Part shown: positions 34,024 to 44,838 of the stretch, one piece after another
How positions within the stretch are numbered: the stretch's first letter is position 1
Layout of the letters: each line of letters begins with the position of its first letter
From: Marchantia polymorpha subsp. ruderalis
Taxonomy: Eukaryota; Streptophyta; Marchantiopsida; Marchantiales; Marchantiaceae
Reading direction: 5' to 3'
Assembly: GCA_037833965.1 (NCBI GenBank)
Contig: AP031354.1
Location: 15,292,001-15,356,000, forward strand
DNA length: 64,000 nt
Translations under genes and position numbers: made by a program
The notes under the pieces: model-generated
The model's input: only the letters and a program-made list of their open reading frames with translations
Databases searched by the model: none
What the model was told of the DNA's origin: nothing

Positions 34024-36530
34024 TCAATCCCGAGAAATAAATCTCACTGGCAGCTCGCTCAGACGTCCATCTTCGGACTGCCAACCAAGACGATATGCGG
34101 CAATCTCCGTCCAATAGTCCATCCGAAAGCCCATCGGGTATAACACCACTCCACCAACAAGCACATCATATGACTCTGCTGATGTAACCACAGCACGAAC
34201 TCCAAACTGCGAGCTATCATGAGGGTGATCATGCCTCAACTGCACCGCTATGCTCTCCCTGGTCATAAAGTAAGACCTATCGCTAGCGCCATCAAGGGAT
34301 GTATGGATCTGGAATGGGCAAGGTTCCAACTCTGACCTCCGAATGCCCAAACTAATGCATGCAGCCTTGCCCAACATCAAGGGCTGTGCACCAGAATCCA
34401 ACAAAACTCTGGCTGGGACATACACCTGTCCAGTAGAACTCACTAACCAAAATAGACCACTTCGGTTGTCCACCATGCATACACCAGGAACAATACTCTC
34501 GCGATCAATGGCTGGGCGAGCTGGTAAGGACTCCATCCTCGCCGCTGCGGCCTGCCAAGTCGTCTCCTCGAACAATGTAGACGTTGAGGATGGGTCCTCA
34601 ACTGTATCCTCACGTATCTCGGCACTCGTAGCAGCGACTCTCCCACGCTCACACGACGTGGCTGCTACCCGAAATACTCGAGCCAAATCAATACCAGAGT
34701 CTATCAACTCCGTGGCTGAAAACAATGGAGATCGCAAGACTGAAGTGGCCATCCGCATCACTGCACTAGATGGCACGTCTGCGTCCACAACAGATGATGT
34801 AAGATTCTCAGTTCTCACTCTAGTGTCACTAGACGGTGCAGGTCTCATAGATGAACTGCTACCCACCTCTGACAACAAAAAGGACTGGGGAAGTCTAGAC
34901 TGACGTCCACCCTCACCCCTCTGAGGGTCCAACTCCACAGTCGCACCACGTGGCTCTGAAGTGCGAGCACCACCTCTGGTCACTGCAACTGATGCCTCAA
35001 CCTGTGCTGCACTGGCCAAATAGGAGAAATCCTCTGCCTCGTAAGATGTGGAAGTGCTCGCCCCCAGACCAGCCATAGCAGCAAACCTCTGCTCCAACTG
35101 CTCAATCCGAGCAGCCATAGCGCTCTCTGTGGCGGAAGTAGCACTCGCTGCGGTACGCTCAATGGCCCCAGTACCTCTATCACCTCTACCGCCTCTGCCA
35201 CCTCGGCCTCGTGGAGCATCACCTCCACGACCTCTACCTCCAGATCTCAACTCAGGATGAAGGTCAAAGCAACGCTCTCGAGGGTGACCCGGTCGATGAC
35301 AATGATCACAGGTCACATGTGCCGGCTGTGGCCTAGCATGTGGAGTTTGTCCCTCTCGCTCCTGGGGACAATCCTTCCTCATATGGCTACCTCTGCATGT
35401 CCAACATGACGGTCCCTGTGGCTGGCCCGAAAATGAAGGCAGTGGTGGCCGCGCACTAGGCTCTCTGTGACCTGAAGGATGTCGTGTATGACCTCCACGA
35501 CTCCCACTTATGGGGCGAGACTGTGCTGGACTATGTGGGATACGCGAAGTAGTGGTCGTGTCCCTCGCAAATGTAGACGTCATCACCCTCTCCTCCACCA
35601 TGTTAAGCTCAATCTTCTCAGAAAGAGCAAACACATGGGCTAATGTGGGTGATGAGTCGCTCATGAGAGTAGCATCACGCACTCTCCTCCGCAACTCTCA
35701 GTCCAGGATCCGATACCAGTACTAGACAGCATGTGCCTCAGTCACACCGTGAGTAACTGAGATGAGCTGTCGCATACGAGTGTATGCCTCACGAAGACTC
35801 TCACCAGTCTTCCGCTCAAACTCGTAGAGGCTCCTCAACTTCTCCGTTTTCACCCCCTGATAATTCTTCCTCAATCTCTAGAAGAACTCAAATGGGGCTA
35901 AACGAAGATACGCCACTAGCATCTCCCCTCGTGCTGCCACCGGCAATGCTAATAGTACCGCTGCTGGTACTAGTACCAGTTGTGCCAACTGCTCCACTGG
36001 TACCCTCGCTGATGCTACTACTCGCACCTCCGCTGATGCCGATACTTGCACCTCCACTGGTACCCACCCCACCCTGGGTAATGGATAAGTACTTCAGAGA
36101 CCAATGGCACATCCATGCATCAATCTCCGCAGCATAATCTCTCCCAAACTCATGATAATCGTTCATGGGAGGCCCCTCCAAATGCTGGAATAACCTCTTC
36201 CACGCAAAGAAGGGTGTAAACAACGTGGGGTTACGCAGAAACTGCATATCACACCACGTGTCGAACTTTTGAATAAAATCATCGAGCTCGATGGTGCCCA
36301 CTGCACCAGAGTATCGTCGAGGGCCCTTCACGGCCCCGTACATCCCGTCCATGTCCCAAATCAATGGGGTTGGAACACTAGACGATATCACCACCAAAGA
36401 CTCTGTGTCTGCAACACTTTGGTCCTGCTCCGCAACAACTGGCGAAATAGGTGAAGGTAGCCGATACCTCAACCCAATCCGCGTAAATCCACCGCGGTCC
36501 TCAACAGGACCACTAGACTCCTCCGTGATG
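34024..36530 (-). pseudogene. Gypsy gag and aspartic protease, broken
   Basis: The gag core is read from about 36530 (clear from 36472): FDTWCDMQFL, FFAWKRLFQHLEG, then a Ser/Gly/Thr-rich linker to about 35890. A frameshift near 35890-35960 moves the protein to another frame, continuing with LRKNYQGVKTEKLRSLYEFE. In-frame stops lie at 35880-35878 (TAG), 35724-35722 (TAG) and 35700-35698 (TGA). The open part from 35694 has two zinc knuckles (CWTCRGSHMRKDC, a CX2CX3HX4C variant, and CDHCHRPGHPRERC, classical CX2CX4HX4C), a Gly/Arg-rich stretch, and a retroviral-type protease with LLDSGAQ. A TGA at 34026-34024 and a TAG at 33948-33946 separate it from the pol frame, in the same phase. Whether one of these is a natural gag/pol stop cannot be told from one copy. 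Gag forms the particle, binds RNA and protease cuts the polyprotein. Confidence 0.85.
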
Positions 36531-37240
36531 ACGAGACCTCAACTGGCACCACTGCCTGATCTTCACCCAATAACCCAATCCGCCCCTGACGTCGTGCCGC
36601 ACTGAGCTACTCTAGCCCTACTAGCTAAGGGGTATGGGCAACCTAACCTGTCATCACAGCAAGAAGACTCTCACGGTCTACTGGTCATCACTCCAGTCTC
36701 ACCGTGAAAGAAACATAGATAGGCCGGCCGGTGATCAAGTCCAGCCCCCCTATCGCCAGCACAAAGGAGTAAAACTACTCTGGAAATCAGCGTCACCCCT
36801 ACACGGGCGCGCACCAGGAAGCAAGACTGGAGAGGATCCAAGCACAAGCAAACAGCTATCAACGACTCTCCAGTCTAAAGGAAACACAGCACAAAACAAG
36901 ACAACACACACAGGACATCAGATTGCTTCGCGATCCCGATTCGATCTCCATTGCCCTCCATCTACGTGGGCCTCCAGTGCCTATGATGCCCTCTTCACCA
37001 AATTGCAAACAAAAAGTGTTTGAAAACTTCTTCTACTTGTTTTTTTTTTTTTTTTTCTCCTTCACACAGGGGTCACACTCCCCCTCAACAAACACACTAC
37101 ACACTGAAAGCTCAATATATTGACTACGTCATATATATATTTACAATGCTTTCAACACATTAAGTTTACAGGCAGTGAGACCGGGTGCAAACTCTCGATC
37201 ACTTCAGTCCCTCTTGTCTAAACGCTACAGGTAGTTGCTA

Positions 37241-37606
37241 TCAATCCTTTGGAAGACTATCAAGAAATTTCTCTAGTACAAGAATTTCTTCTGAAAGACA
37301 GTCTTGAACATACTGAACATCTCTCAAATGATCAGCAATATCCTTCGGAAGGTCGAGTAATTCATCCTCACATATCCTGTACTCTAGGCCGGATTCCTCT
37401 AGAAGTTTTTCTACGGCTAGTGCCTCGTCCCAATCTAACCCAGACTTTTTTTGTTCTACCACAACACTGTTTACCGGATTCTCTTCTACTTGAGGCTGCA
37501 CCGTCACCTCATGCTCCTGCTCCTGATCACGTTCCTTGCTGCTGACGACCTCCACTGTCTGGATTTCTTGTATATCACTGTCGCCCGCTTTTTCTCCAAG
37601 CGGCAT
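37241..37606 (-). CDS. Small acidic protein, 121 residues, in the gypsy leader
   Basis: Starts at ATG 37606 (context GGGAAAATGCC) and ends at a natural stop. It is rich in Glu, Asp and Val, with the segments LDWDEALAVEKLLEESGLEY and LLDLPKDIADHLRDVQ, probably helical, and no Cys-rich or membrane segment. I do not recognise it. It is on the same strand as gag and lies between the candidate primer site and gag, so it could be an accessory frame of the element, part of a captured host gene, or an unrelated exon. Its codon pattern looks protein-like because charged residues are evenly spaced and no stops occur, but a frame of this length can also arise by chance. Confidence 0.45.
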   Translation of the reverse strand: MPLGEKAGDSDIQEIQTVEVVSSKERDQEQEHEVTVQPQVEENPVNSVVVEQKKSGLDWDEALAVEKLLEESGLEYRICEDELLDLPKDIADHLRDVQYVQDCLSEEILVLEKFLDSLPKD

Positions 37607-37639
37607 TTTCCCTTCACACGTCAACACTTCACTGTATAC

Positions 37640-39652
37640 AAGGATTGTTTTACAGAGTATATGTAAACTAAACCTAAAGGGAAAACTGAAAACTGTTTAA
37701 CTTTAAAACTATCACAAAGTTTTAGAGGAGCACCAAAAACTTTTAACTGTAAAGTATCACTGATGGATATTTACCACAGTAAAAATGAAATGGACTGTAA
37801 AACCTGTATAAAGTTTACCTCCTTCTATGGACAGCTAAAGCAGTTTCTTTGACTCTACAGGTTTTCAAGCACCGTGCATAGCCTGAAACAATTTCTCTAA
37901 AGTAGTTCTCTAAAAACTAGCTAGAGCACTCATCAATAGTTTCCACGTAGATTTTTGTTTGCAGTCCAAACATTTAGCGGAAGACTGCAAAAACCCTACA
38001 TTTACCTTGCTCGCTTGTTGTGGCATGTAATAAATTCAAAACATTATAAAATGCCTGATCGAGATAACTTCTTACTTTTTCACCTGGACTTCTCATACCT
38101 AGCCTGGACTATGCAACTGTGGGAAATTAATCTGCTTCTCTTCAGGAGAAAAGAACGGTCGATGCTTCACAAGGCACCAATTCGTTTCGGATGCGGAGAG
38201 GAAACTGTTTCCCCCACACCGAGAACTGTATTGCGCAGAAACTTGCTCAAACCAGGTTTGAACGCGTCGAACACCTCTTCCCATGTCTAACACGGTCAGC
38301 TCTACTGCATTTCTCGGCCTCTGACTTCACCAACCGACAGGAGCCCTCCATAAGTTCCACTACGGCCCCTGCGTCGCGTACATGTACCGCGGTAGAGCCA
38401 AAAGTTTTCCACTAGCTAAATTTCACACCCTCCTGGTCAGAGGAGACACGCCTTCAATCCCATATCACTCAGTACGAGCTCCAGCAAATCAGATAAGGCG
38501 AGTAGTTGCTTCTCCGAGAACTCCATCTCACTGCGCTCCGTGTCGAACTCACTGAGATTAACGACGAATACGACGGCATGAGGGCGAGACCTCGCAGGAG
38601 TCAGAACTGATGAGCACTTCGGCAAAGATTTCCCACGGGCACAACTCAGTATTGCGTTGACTGCTGGGTAGCGTCACAAAAAAGCTACTCCTGTTTTGTA
38701 CTGCCTGCTGCACCGGCGTAGTGATACTCCTGCCTCTCCAACACAGCCTCCGCATTGCTCGGTCCCTACCTACCTCAACAGGAGGTCATATCTTGGAAAA
38801 TACAGGACGACAAAAGCTCACCCAGCGTTCAATCAATAAACATTCCGCTGGCCTACCGAGTCACTGATACCGAACGACGCCTTCGGCTGCTTCGAGGAGG
38901 CTCGTACCTTCCCCGGGGCCGGTCCTGCGACACATTTCCGCAACAGGGCGGGGTCGTCTTTGGGAGCTGAACATGGGCCGAAGGGGAGACGGAAAAGCTG
39001 AAGGACCACGAGAACAGAGCGCACTACAACTCTCTCTCTCTCTCTTGGCTAATTTCAGCCCCTTCTTTCGACGGCGGAGAAACAACGCCCGCCTGCGATC
39101 GAACCAATCTAGAACCGCAACATTCAGCGAGCTGCTCCAAGCGCTCGAGCTCCGGCCTCTTCACTTCACCAGGGACGCCTTCCCCGATGCATTCATTCTT
39201 GCTGCTCAGTGGCGACTTCTCTCAAACCTTCACACTAATTGCGTAACCTAGCCCCTTCTCTGTCGCGCACTGTACATCCCGAAACGCGTAGCAGAGCGTC
39301 ACCGCTCGACGAAGCCCAGCAACCACCACCGACGTCGACGACGACACTCAACGACGAAGGTCTCCTCGCAAAAGTCACAATCCCTCGCTTCTCGCTCTCG
39401 TTCTCGTTTCTCTCCTCGCGTCGCGCAGCTCCTTTCTCCTCGACAAAATTTCGCGGTCGACCCACAGCGCGCATCAACAAGCAAGACGTCCCGGTGCGCC
39501 TCCACGGCGCCCTCCTCTCAGAAGCGAGCGAGATTCGATTCCGAGTTGTATCAGAGGATTGATCCACCAGCAGCAGAAATGATGCCCCTCATACTTCAAA
39601 GCAACGTTGAACAAAACCGTGACAACAAACACCGACCGATTCGATGTAATGA
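37640..39652 (-). other. Remaining leader of the gypsy element, GC-rich in part
   Basis: A stretch of 2 kb between the candidate self-primer site and the small acidic frame. 37640-38440 is AT-rich without frames. 38960-39560 is GC-rich and CT-rich on the plus strand, like a host promoter or 5' UTR. Open frames occur on both strands (for example 39239-39562 plus and 39235-39567 minus) but none has a domain. A short protein-like stretch (MEFSEKQLLALSDLLELVLS) lies at about 38525-38460 minus. Gypsy leaders are usually a few hundred bases, so captured host DNA is plausible. Confidence 0.4.
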
Positions 39653-39662
39653 GTTCTTCGAG
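39653..39662 (-). promoter_or_regulatory. Candidate self-priming site directly after the 5' LTR
   Basis: The first ten bases after the LTR end (TTTATTTCA) are CTCGAAGAAC on the minus strand. They are exactly complementary to GTTCTTCGAG at 39842-39833 in the LTR, predicted to be the RNA 5' end. No TGG-type tRNA-primer site follows the LTR. This is the Tf1-type self-priming layout, in which the RNA 5' end folds back as primer. Confidence 0.55.
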
Positions 39663-39953
39663 TGAAATAAACGGGAGATTCCCCACTGGAATTCCCGTCG
39701 GTCAATTACCCTACTGGCAACAAACCGTCACCGTCACAAACATGAGTCAAGCCCAACCCACTCCACACTCGGAGAATCTAGGTCGATGCAAAGGGTAAAG
39801 TCTCTCCAAGCTCCCAACGCTTCCAGGCTCGACTCGAAGAACTAACGTTCTTCGAGCCGTCCCCGACTCTATACCCCTCGTGACCCGAACCCTATTTCCA
39901 CGTCTAAATATAGTAAGTGCCTAAACTGCGTGAGCCGACTCGTAACTACATGA
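39663..39953 (-). repeat. Partial 5' LTR (LTR positions 119-409)
   Basis: Matches 29066-28776 with 6 differences in 291 bases. It lacks the first 118 bases of the LTR. The outer end is TCATGTAG next to host ATGTAG. The TATA box and predicted transcription start are kept, so a transcript could still form. Confidence 0.85.
39842..39873 (-). promoter_or_regulatory. LTR core promoter: TATA box and predicted transcription start
   Basis: On the minus strand TATAGA begins at 39873, and GTTCTTCGAG begins at 39842, 31 nt downstream, the usual plant TATA-to-start distance. The start is the centre-right arm of a perfect 10-bp palindrome (39833-39842 with 39847-39856, loop of 4). The same arrangement is kept in the 3' LTR (28955-28986). 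Confidence 0.5.
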
Positions 39954-41311
39954 CTACATCCTCATTTGCCGAAGATGCGGTTCCCTCAATCATGGCTACA
40001 CTACTTTTTGAACTCTCTTACACTATCAGCTGACATTGTGCCTTCATCTTCGGTCTAGCAAGCGTCTTCGGCATGCTCAAACGTGTTGAAGTTGACCTCG
40101 CCATTTGTGCTTATGGTCTTCATGCCGCAACACTGACTTCGGCTATCTTTTGCCTCTTCGCCGGTCGTCGTTCAAATCCTTCTTCTGCCGTGACCACCTC
40201 CACGCGAACCGGTACTCGTGCTACTGCTCGGATGGTCTCTTTGGCTTGGGTTTCTCCTCTTCGGACTCTTTGTCTTCATCCGACTCCAAGATCTTTCTTT
40301 TCTTAGGAAATCTCTTCTCTCCGCTCTTCGTCAGCAAACCCAACCCGCTATAGAAATTCACCAAGAAGGACGTCATGTGATTCATTGACGCTCCGCCCCA
40401 CCTTTTGCCGACATTAATCCAGACTAGGTAGAAGATCTTTGCCGAGTGAATTGACTTCCCGCGCACTGCGCGGTCTGTGAATCCCACTTGCCTGGTTACA
40501 TATGTTGTCCGATGCGGCCGCAAGATGTGCATCAATGCTATTGCCACCGCGCGTCTCTTTGTGTCACAATATTCCACTATACTCCAACCGTTTGTACTCG
40601 ATCGAGGATTCTTTAACAGCCGCGCAAATGTCAATTCTTCGGCTTGTGTCACTCTAACGCTCTACTTCTCCAAGGTGTAATCCCCTTGCCCACACATGGT
40701 CTTAAGACGTGCATCCAATGTTCGACCGTCCACAACAATGGATTACCGCGAAGGCCAGTTACCTCATTCCTGTTCTCGTCCATCAGCTCCTGACAGATAG
40801 TCGCCAACATGCAATATCATTTCAGAGCAAGAAATCGAGACGCGCCCCGATCAACTCCTGACGATACTTACTCAATTCCTCGTCGGGCACCTTCAGCAAA
40901 AGCAATTTTGGTCCTGTTGCTTTCCTAACGCGCGTCATGTCTTCTGCAAGGTAGTCTACAAAGTCTCTGATTCCAACTCTCGCTCTCGCACAATGTCGGC
41001 GCGAAGTGCCCACTTTGCGTACTTACCCTCAATGCCCTAATGGTTCTAGCACTCACGCAAATTGGCACTTGCAATGCTAGTTGCTCCTGTCCGATCCTTG
41101 GCAAATTCAAATTTTTACAAGTCGCATTCGCCAAAGATCGGTCTATTGTATCTCCATAGATATCTGCGCCGAAGTCTGAAGATCTTGCGCCGAAGGCCTC
41201 AAGGCGAATTCCAACGAACCTTAGTCCGGTAACCCAATTTCTTTCATATCTTCTAACTCCAATGATTATAAAACTATAGGTACATGTTCTCCATCCCATA
41301 CACTTACACAT
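39954..41311 (-). pseudogene. Coiled-coil repeat-family protein, 5' half, broken
   Basis: The minus strand carries the upstream part of the protein whose 3' half is at 27305-28659. Pieces include a segment at about 41000-40825 (FVDYLAEDMTRVRKATGPKL), the long frame 40652-40221 (RAVAIALMHILRPHRTTYVT, then SMNHMTSFLVNFYSGLG, then a Lys/Glu-rich ESDEDKESEEEKPKPKRPS), and a tail that ends with GTASSANEDVV at the insertion border. The pieces are in different frames with several stops. It ends exactly where the gypsy element begins, and joining both sides continues the frame (EDVV-AEENL). I remember similar sequences as a repetitive family in Marchantia; no function is known to me. Confidence 0.65.
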
Positions 41312-41329
41312 TTACTTCTTTATCCAAAT

Positions 41330-43140
41330 TTCGGAAAAACTGTACTCCACAGAGCATTTTCAATTCTTGACCTCAACGTTGTGAGTGGAACAACTAAGGG
41401 ATGTGAGAGCTAGCGTTGTAAGTAGTCATGCAGTGCTCATGTAGCAAGAGGTGCACATGCTTAGTATTGGTGAAGACAGCCGAGATATCCAAGACAAAGC
41501 TTTGGAATTGTACAGTGCTAAACTCATGACTCTACCGAAGGTGATTACTCACGGGCAAGATCAGCAAACAAACACTGAAGTGAATGGTGGTTTTTCGAGT
41601 ATCATCATGTCACTGTGTTTTAGAGCTATTTTGTGCTTTCGTGTCTCAGAAATTTCCAGGATAATGAGATTGATCTTCATAGACATTTCCCATGTTTCCA
41701 GAATCCATTGCTGCGTATTCAAGCATTTCGATATTCAGAAGCAGCAGAGGAACTTCTCCCACTAAAACTACACATAAATACATCGACTTCATGTTCTATC
41801 CACTTGCTGTGCGTACCATTCATGTCCAAGAACAGAAATGGAATGTAATCAAATACCACATCGTGATTGAATAAGAGATTGATGTATGTTAAGAGTAGTA
41901 TTAGAAGGAGATAGTACCTGATTTTCAGAGATCACGAAATTGCAAGAACTCAGGCGCCGTAAGGACATCAGATACTTTGGCAGACAAGATGGACATTTGT
42001 ACCTGGTAAGGACGTGGTCATTGTGAAACCTAGGCTGCCATAATAACTGCAATATCGTCGGGCTGCAAAGCCAATGGATAGCTTTCATTCTCTTTCCAGA
42101 TCAAATGAGTCGGTTGCTCTAGGCTGTTATCTATCTTGTGCATCTCTTTGTGGTTACTGTGTCTATCGTATCAGCTTGCAACTCGATATATGCAGGATTC
42201 GTAATAATTTGTCGACTTCATATCGAAGGCACTTGTATCTGCAGACTGCTGACTTATCTCCATTTTGAAACAAATGTACTCCTATCAAGTCATTTGTGTA
42301 TCACAATATTCGATCCAGCTTTAGCATCTCGCAATATCAGTTAGAGTTTTCACGATAAATACCAAGTTATGTAGATCAATAATTTATTTTTTTTAATATC
42401 TTTGAATTTTTTTAGTTATACTATGATGTAAACACAAGATGATGAAGTAAGTAAAAATATAAAATACCTAAAATATAATGATAACATTTCTTTTAAAAAT
42501 GTCAAATTTCGGAACAAATCAATATTCTTTTATAATAACGAGTGGTTAATACTTATAATCTTCACAATTCTCTAAAATAACTTCATATATCGTAACATGC
42601 ATAATTTTTTTCAATTTAATTAAATCTTTCTTTTAAGAATAAAATGATTCACTATGTAACTACGTCAACATTTGCTATCACAATCATTAATGTGTAATAT
42701 GTTAAAAAACCAAAATATATCTTACTACATTTTTGTTTTTCATGAATGAAACAATCAAACGTAGCCTCATTCAGCATGCATTCATTCCAGAAATTTACAG
42801 TTAAAGCTGTAGAGAATAGAGAGACTAGGATAATTGCGGAGTGGTAATATTATTAGCTACATGCAATTACAGTTCTGCGCGTGAATCCACTATGACTCTC
42901 GATTTAGTTCTATCTACTGGCAGTTCTTTAATCTGGTCTTCTTCTTTTGCTTGCTTTTGACATATGTTGGTGGTTACGAGTAACTGGAGCACTAGTCTTC
43001 TATATTGACATACTTTAGATTCATTTCGACCGACATATATTTAATTATATCTTACCATCCCTTAGACAGTCGGACGTACTGTAGTAAAGTATCCTGCAGT
43101 AAAATGCAAATTTGAGCCAGGTGAAGGCGATCTCATTTGG
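41330..43140. other. Intergenic stretch with AT-rich core
   Basis: Short open frames of 60-104 codons occur but show no domain. 42340-42800 is strongly AT-rich. I see no repeats or RNA gene here. Confidence 0.5.
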
Positions 43141-43857
43141 ACGAGGATGCTGAAAGTGGATTCCGTAGATATTAACCCTGAGGACGTCGGAGTGGAATCA
43201 CCTCTCCATCTTGGTTCAATTCATAGGAGTGGTGGGGTTGTCAACATCATTCTGGATGCCCTTTGTATTCAAGACGATAAATCTAGTTCAGACTTGTATG
43301 TGAGCTATCAATTGCCACCCAGAATCTCAAATGCAGAACAATCTCGGCCCATGGTAATGTAAAGTCCTGAAAGGATTTGATCAAACTGGTTCCTTTCAAA
43401 CAACCGTGGCATGGTTCTAAAGTGGAGCCTCTCGTCTTGCATGTGCGAGAATGAAGATCACCAATGACCATTAGAAATCCCGTCGTCTCCAGGACGGTAT
43501 CACAACTATCGCCAAGCTGGTCAAGGAGAAGAATAATTAACGTAACAAGCATCACGCATTAATTTCTGAGGTTTTCTCTTGATGGATAAGTAGTGACGGT
43601 GCTCTGCAGGGCGAAGGTTAAGAAGAACCCAATTTCAGCCCACATCCTCTTCTGTCAATCAGACGGGACAGTTGGTGCCGCTTCTCCCAGTAGGAAGAGC
43701 TGGAAAAGGTAAAATTTGGTCCCTTGAATATCAGCTCATCTAGACGATCTAGGTGGTGTAATCGTAAACCAAATCAAGATCTGGCAGGAATTCTCCTGGT
43801 CCATCAGAGAACTGCTAGAAGGAAATCAATGGACAGCCCAGACTCAGACGAACAAGC

Positions 43858-44157
43858 ATGGACATGGTGAAGGACAAGGAGGAGGTCTATAGCTCAAGTG
43901 GCTCGAGTATTCTACATTATGCAGCCTTCAGAGGGCGTGCAGATTTACTGACTGCAATGCGACAGGTCCCACAGCAGAAGTTCCGTTACCAAGCCGAAGG
44001 TCGAACTCCTCTACCTTACGAAGCCGCCAATGAAGGCCCCGATGCCGCGCTGAGAACCTTACAGCAAGAGAAGATGGTGAGGGCCCAGAATGAAGGACCT
44101 GTTCACGACATTGCAGCTCATGTAGCAGTGAAAGTATACGTTGTAAAACAGTACTGA
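43858..44157 (+). pseudogene. Ankyrin-repeat-like fragment
   Basis: The frame contains SSILHYAAFRGRADLLTAM and then GRTPLPYEAANEGPDAALRTL, matching the ankyrin pattern xTPLHxAAxxGxxxxxxxLL with spacing close to 33 residues. Only about two repeats are present, and the usual TPLH is changed to TPLP in the second. An upstream frame at 43147-43362 ends at a possible donor (CATG-GTAATG) and could be an earlier exon, but I could not link the two. It could be a gene fragment or one exon of a larger ankyrin gene. Confidence 0.45.
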
Positions 44158-44838
44158 GATACAAATCTATGTATCAGAAGGACACAGCCCTTGGGGGAGC
44201 TGCTCGTATTGCCTGTGTCACGTTCGCAGGATGGCTCTCCCCTCGTCTAGGATTCCTCGAATAACCGCTGTCTGACCTCCACGATCGACCCACACAAGTC
44301 TCCGGAAAACATAAGTGAAGTGAAGTGAAGTGAAATTCAGCTCTAGGATTGACGTATACACATTGGTCGTTAGCCTCAGATTGACATTTATCACAGCCGG
44401 TTTAGAAAAAATAACTTTATTACAGTAGGGAAACGTAACATGACCTCCGAAGAGATGTTAATCTCACTGGGAAGAGCGTACGATGATATGCACTCTTCAC
44501 AGCAGAATGGACATCCGGTAGATATATCGTACAATAAAGATATCAAGAGTGGGCTGCAGGTGAACACTGTGAAACGCTTGGAAGTTGGCTTGTAATATGC
44601 TGCTGTACATGTCATGAGAAGAAAAGATTCGGAATGGCAACAACTTCATGGCGATATGTTGGCTTCCCGTGCCGGAATCGCTTTGCTAGGCAGGAATGGA
44701 AATACCGCAGATTCCTTCCTTCGCGCCAAATGGAGAGGCCGGCATGAAAGGGATGATGCTTCGGAAACCTACCTTCGGATGTTCGTGCCATGATTTGATA
44801 AAGCTGATGGCGGTGAACCAGCTCGATACGTTCAAAGC

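Larger units (their letters stand above)
28660..39953 (-). mobile_element. Ty3/gypsy retrotransposon with DNA methyltransferase and PHD finger
   Basis: An 11.3-kb insertion read on the minus strand. From its 5' side: partial LTR (39953-39663), a 10-nt candidate self-primer site (39662-39653), a leader of about 3.1 kb, gag-protease (about 36530-34024), methyltransferase-RT-RNase H-integrase-PHD (33936-29350), a purine-rich tract (about 29200-29185), a complete 409-bp LTR (29184-28776), then the first 114 bp of another LTR (28773-28660). The host sequence ATGTAG lies at both outer borders, and the coiled-coil frame continues across it. The LTR parts present at both ends differ at 6 of 291 positions, so the insertion is fairly young. 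Nine in-frame stops and at least one frameshift mean that this copy cannot make its full proteins. I recall methyltransferase-bearing gypsy elements reported from charophyte algae; one in a land plant is the notable point. Confidence 0.88.

Noticed and set aside
29350-35880. Alternative genetic code in which TAG means Gln
   Set aside because: TAG codons could be Gln in several places, but TGA stops also occur in frame, one where Gly is expected, and a frameshift is present. Damage is simpler than recoding.
36480-37200. 5' LTR of the gypsy element directly right of gag
   Set aside because: No direct repeat was found between this stretch and 29190-29349. The real LTR pieces lie further out at 28660-29184 and 39663-39953.
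38437-38625. Similarity of AVVFVVNLSEFD to a G-protein alpha motif
   Set aside because: Only a short local resemblance; no GTP-binding motifs nearby.
39540-39560. TTGTATCAGAGG as a tRNA-Met primer binding site
   Set aside because: Two mismatches to the standard site, wrong strand for the gypsy element and no LTR end beside it.
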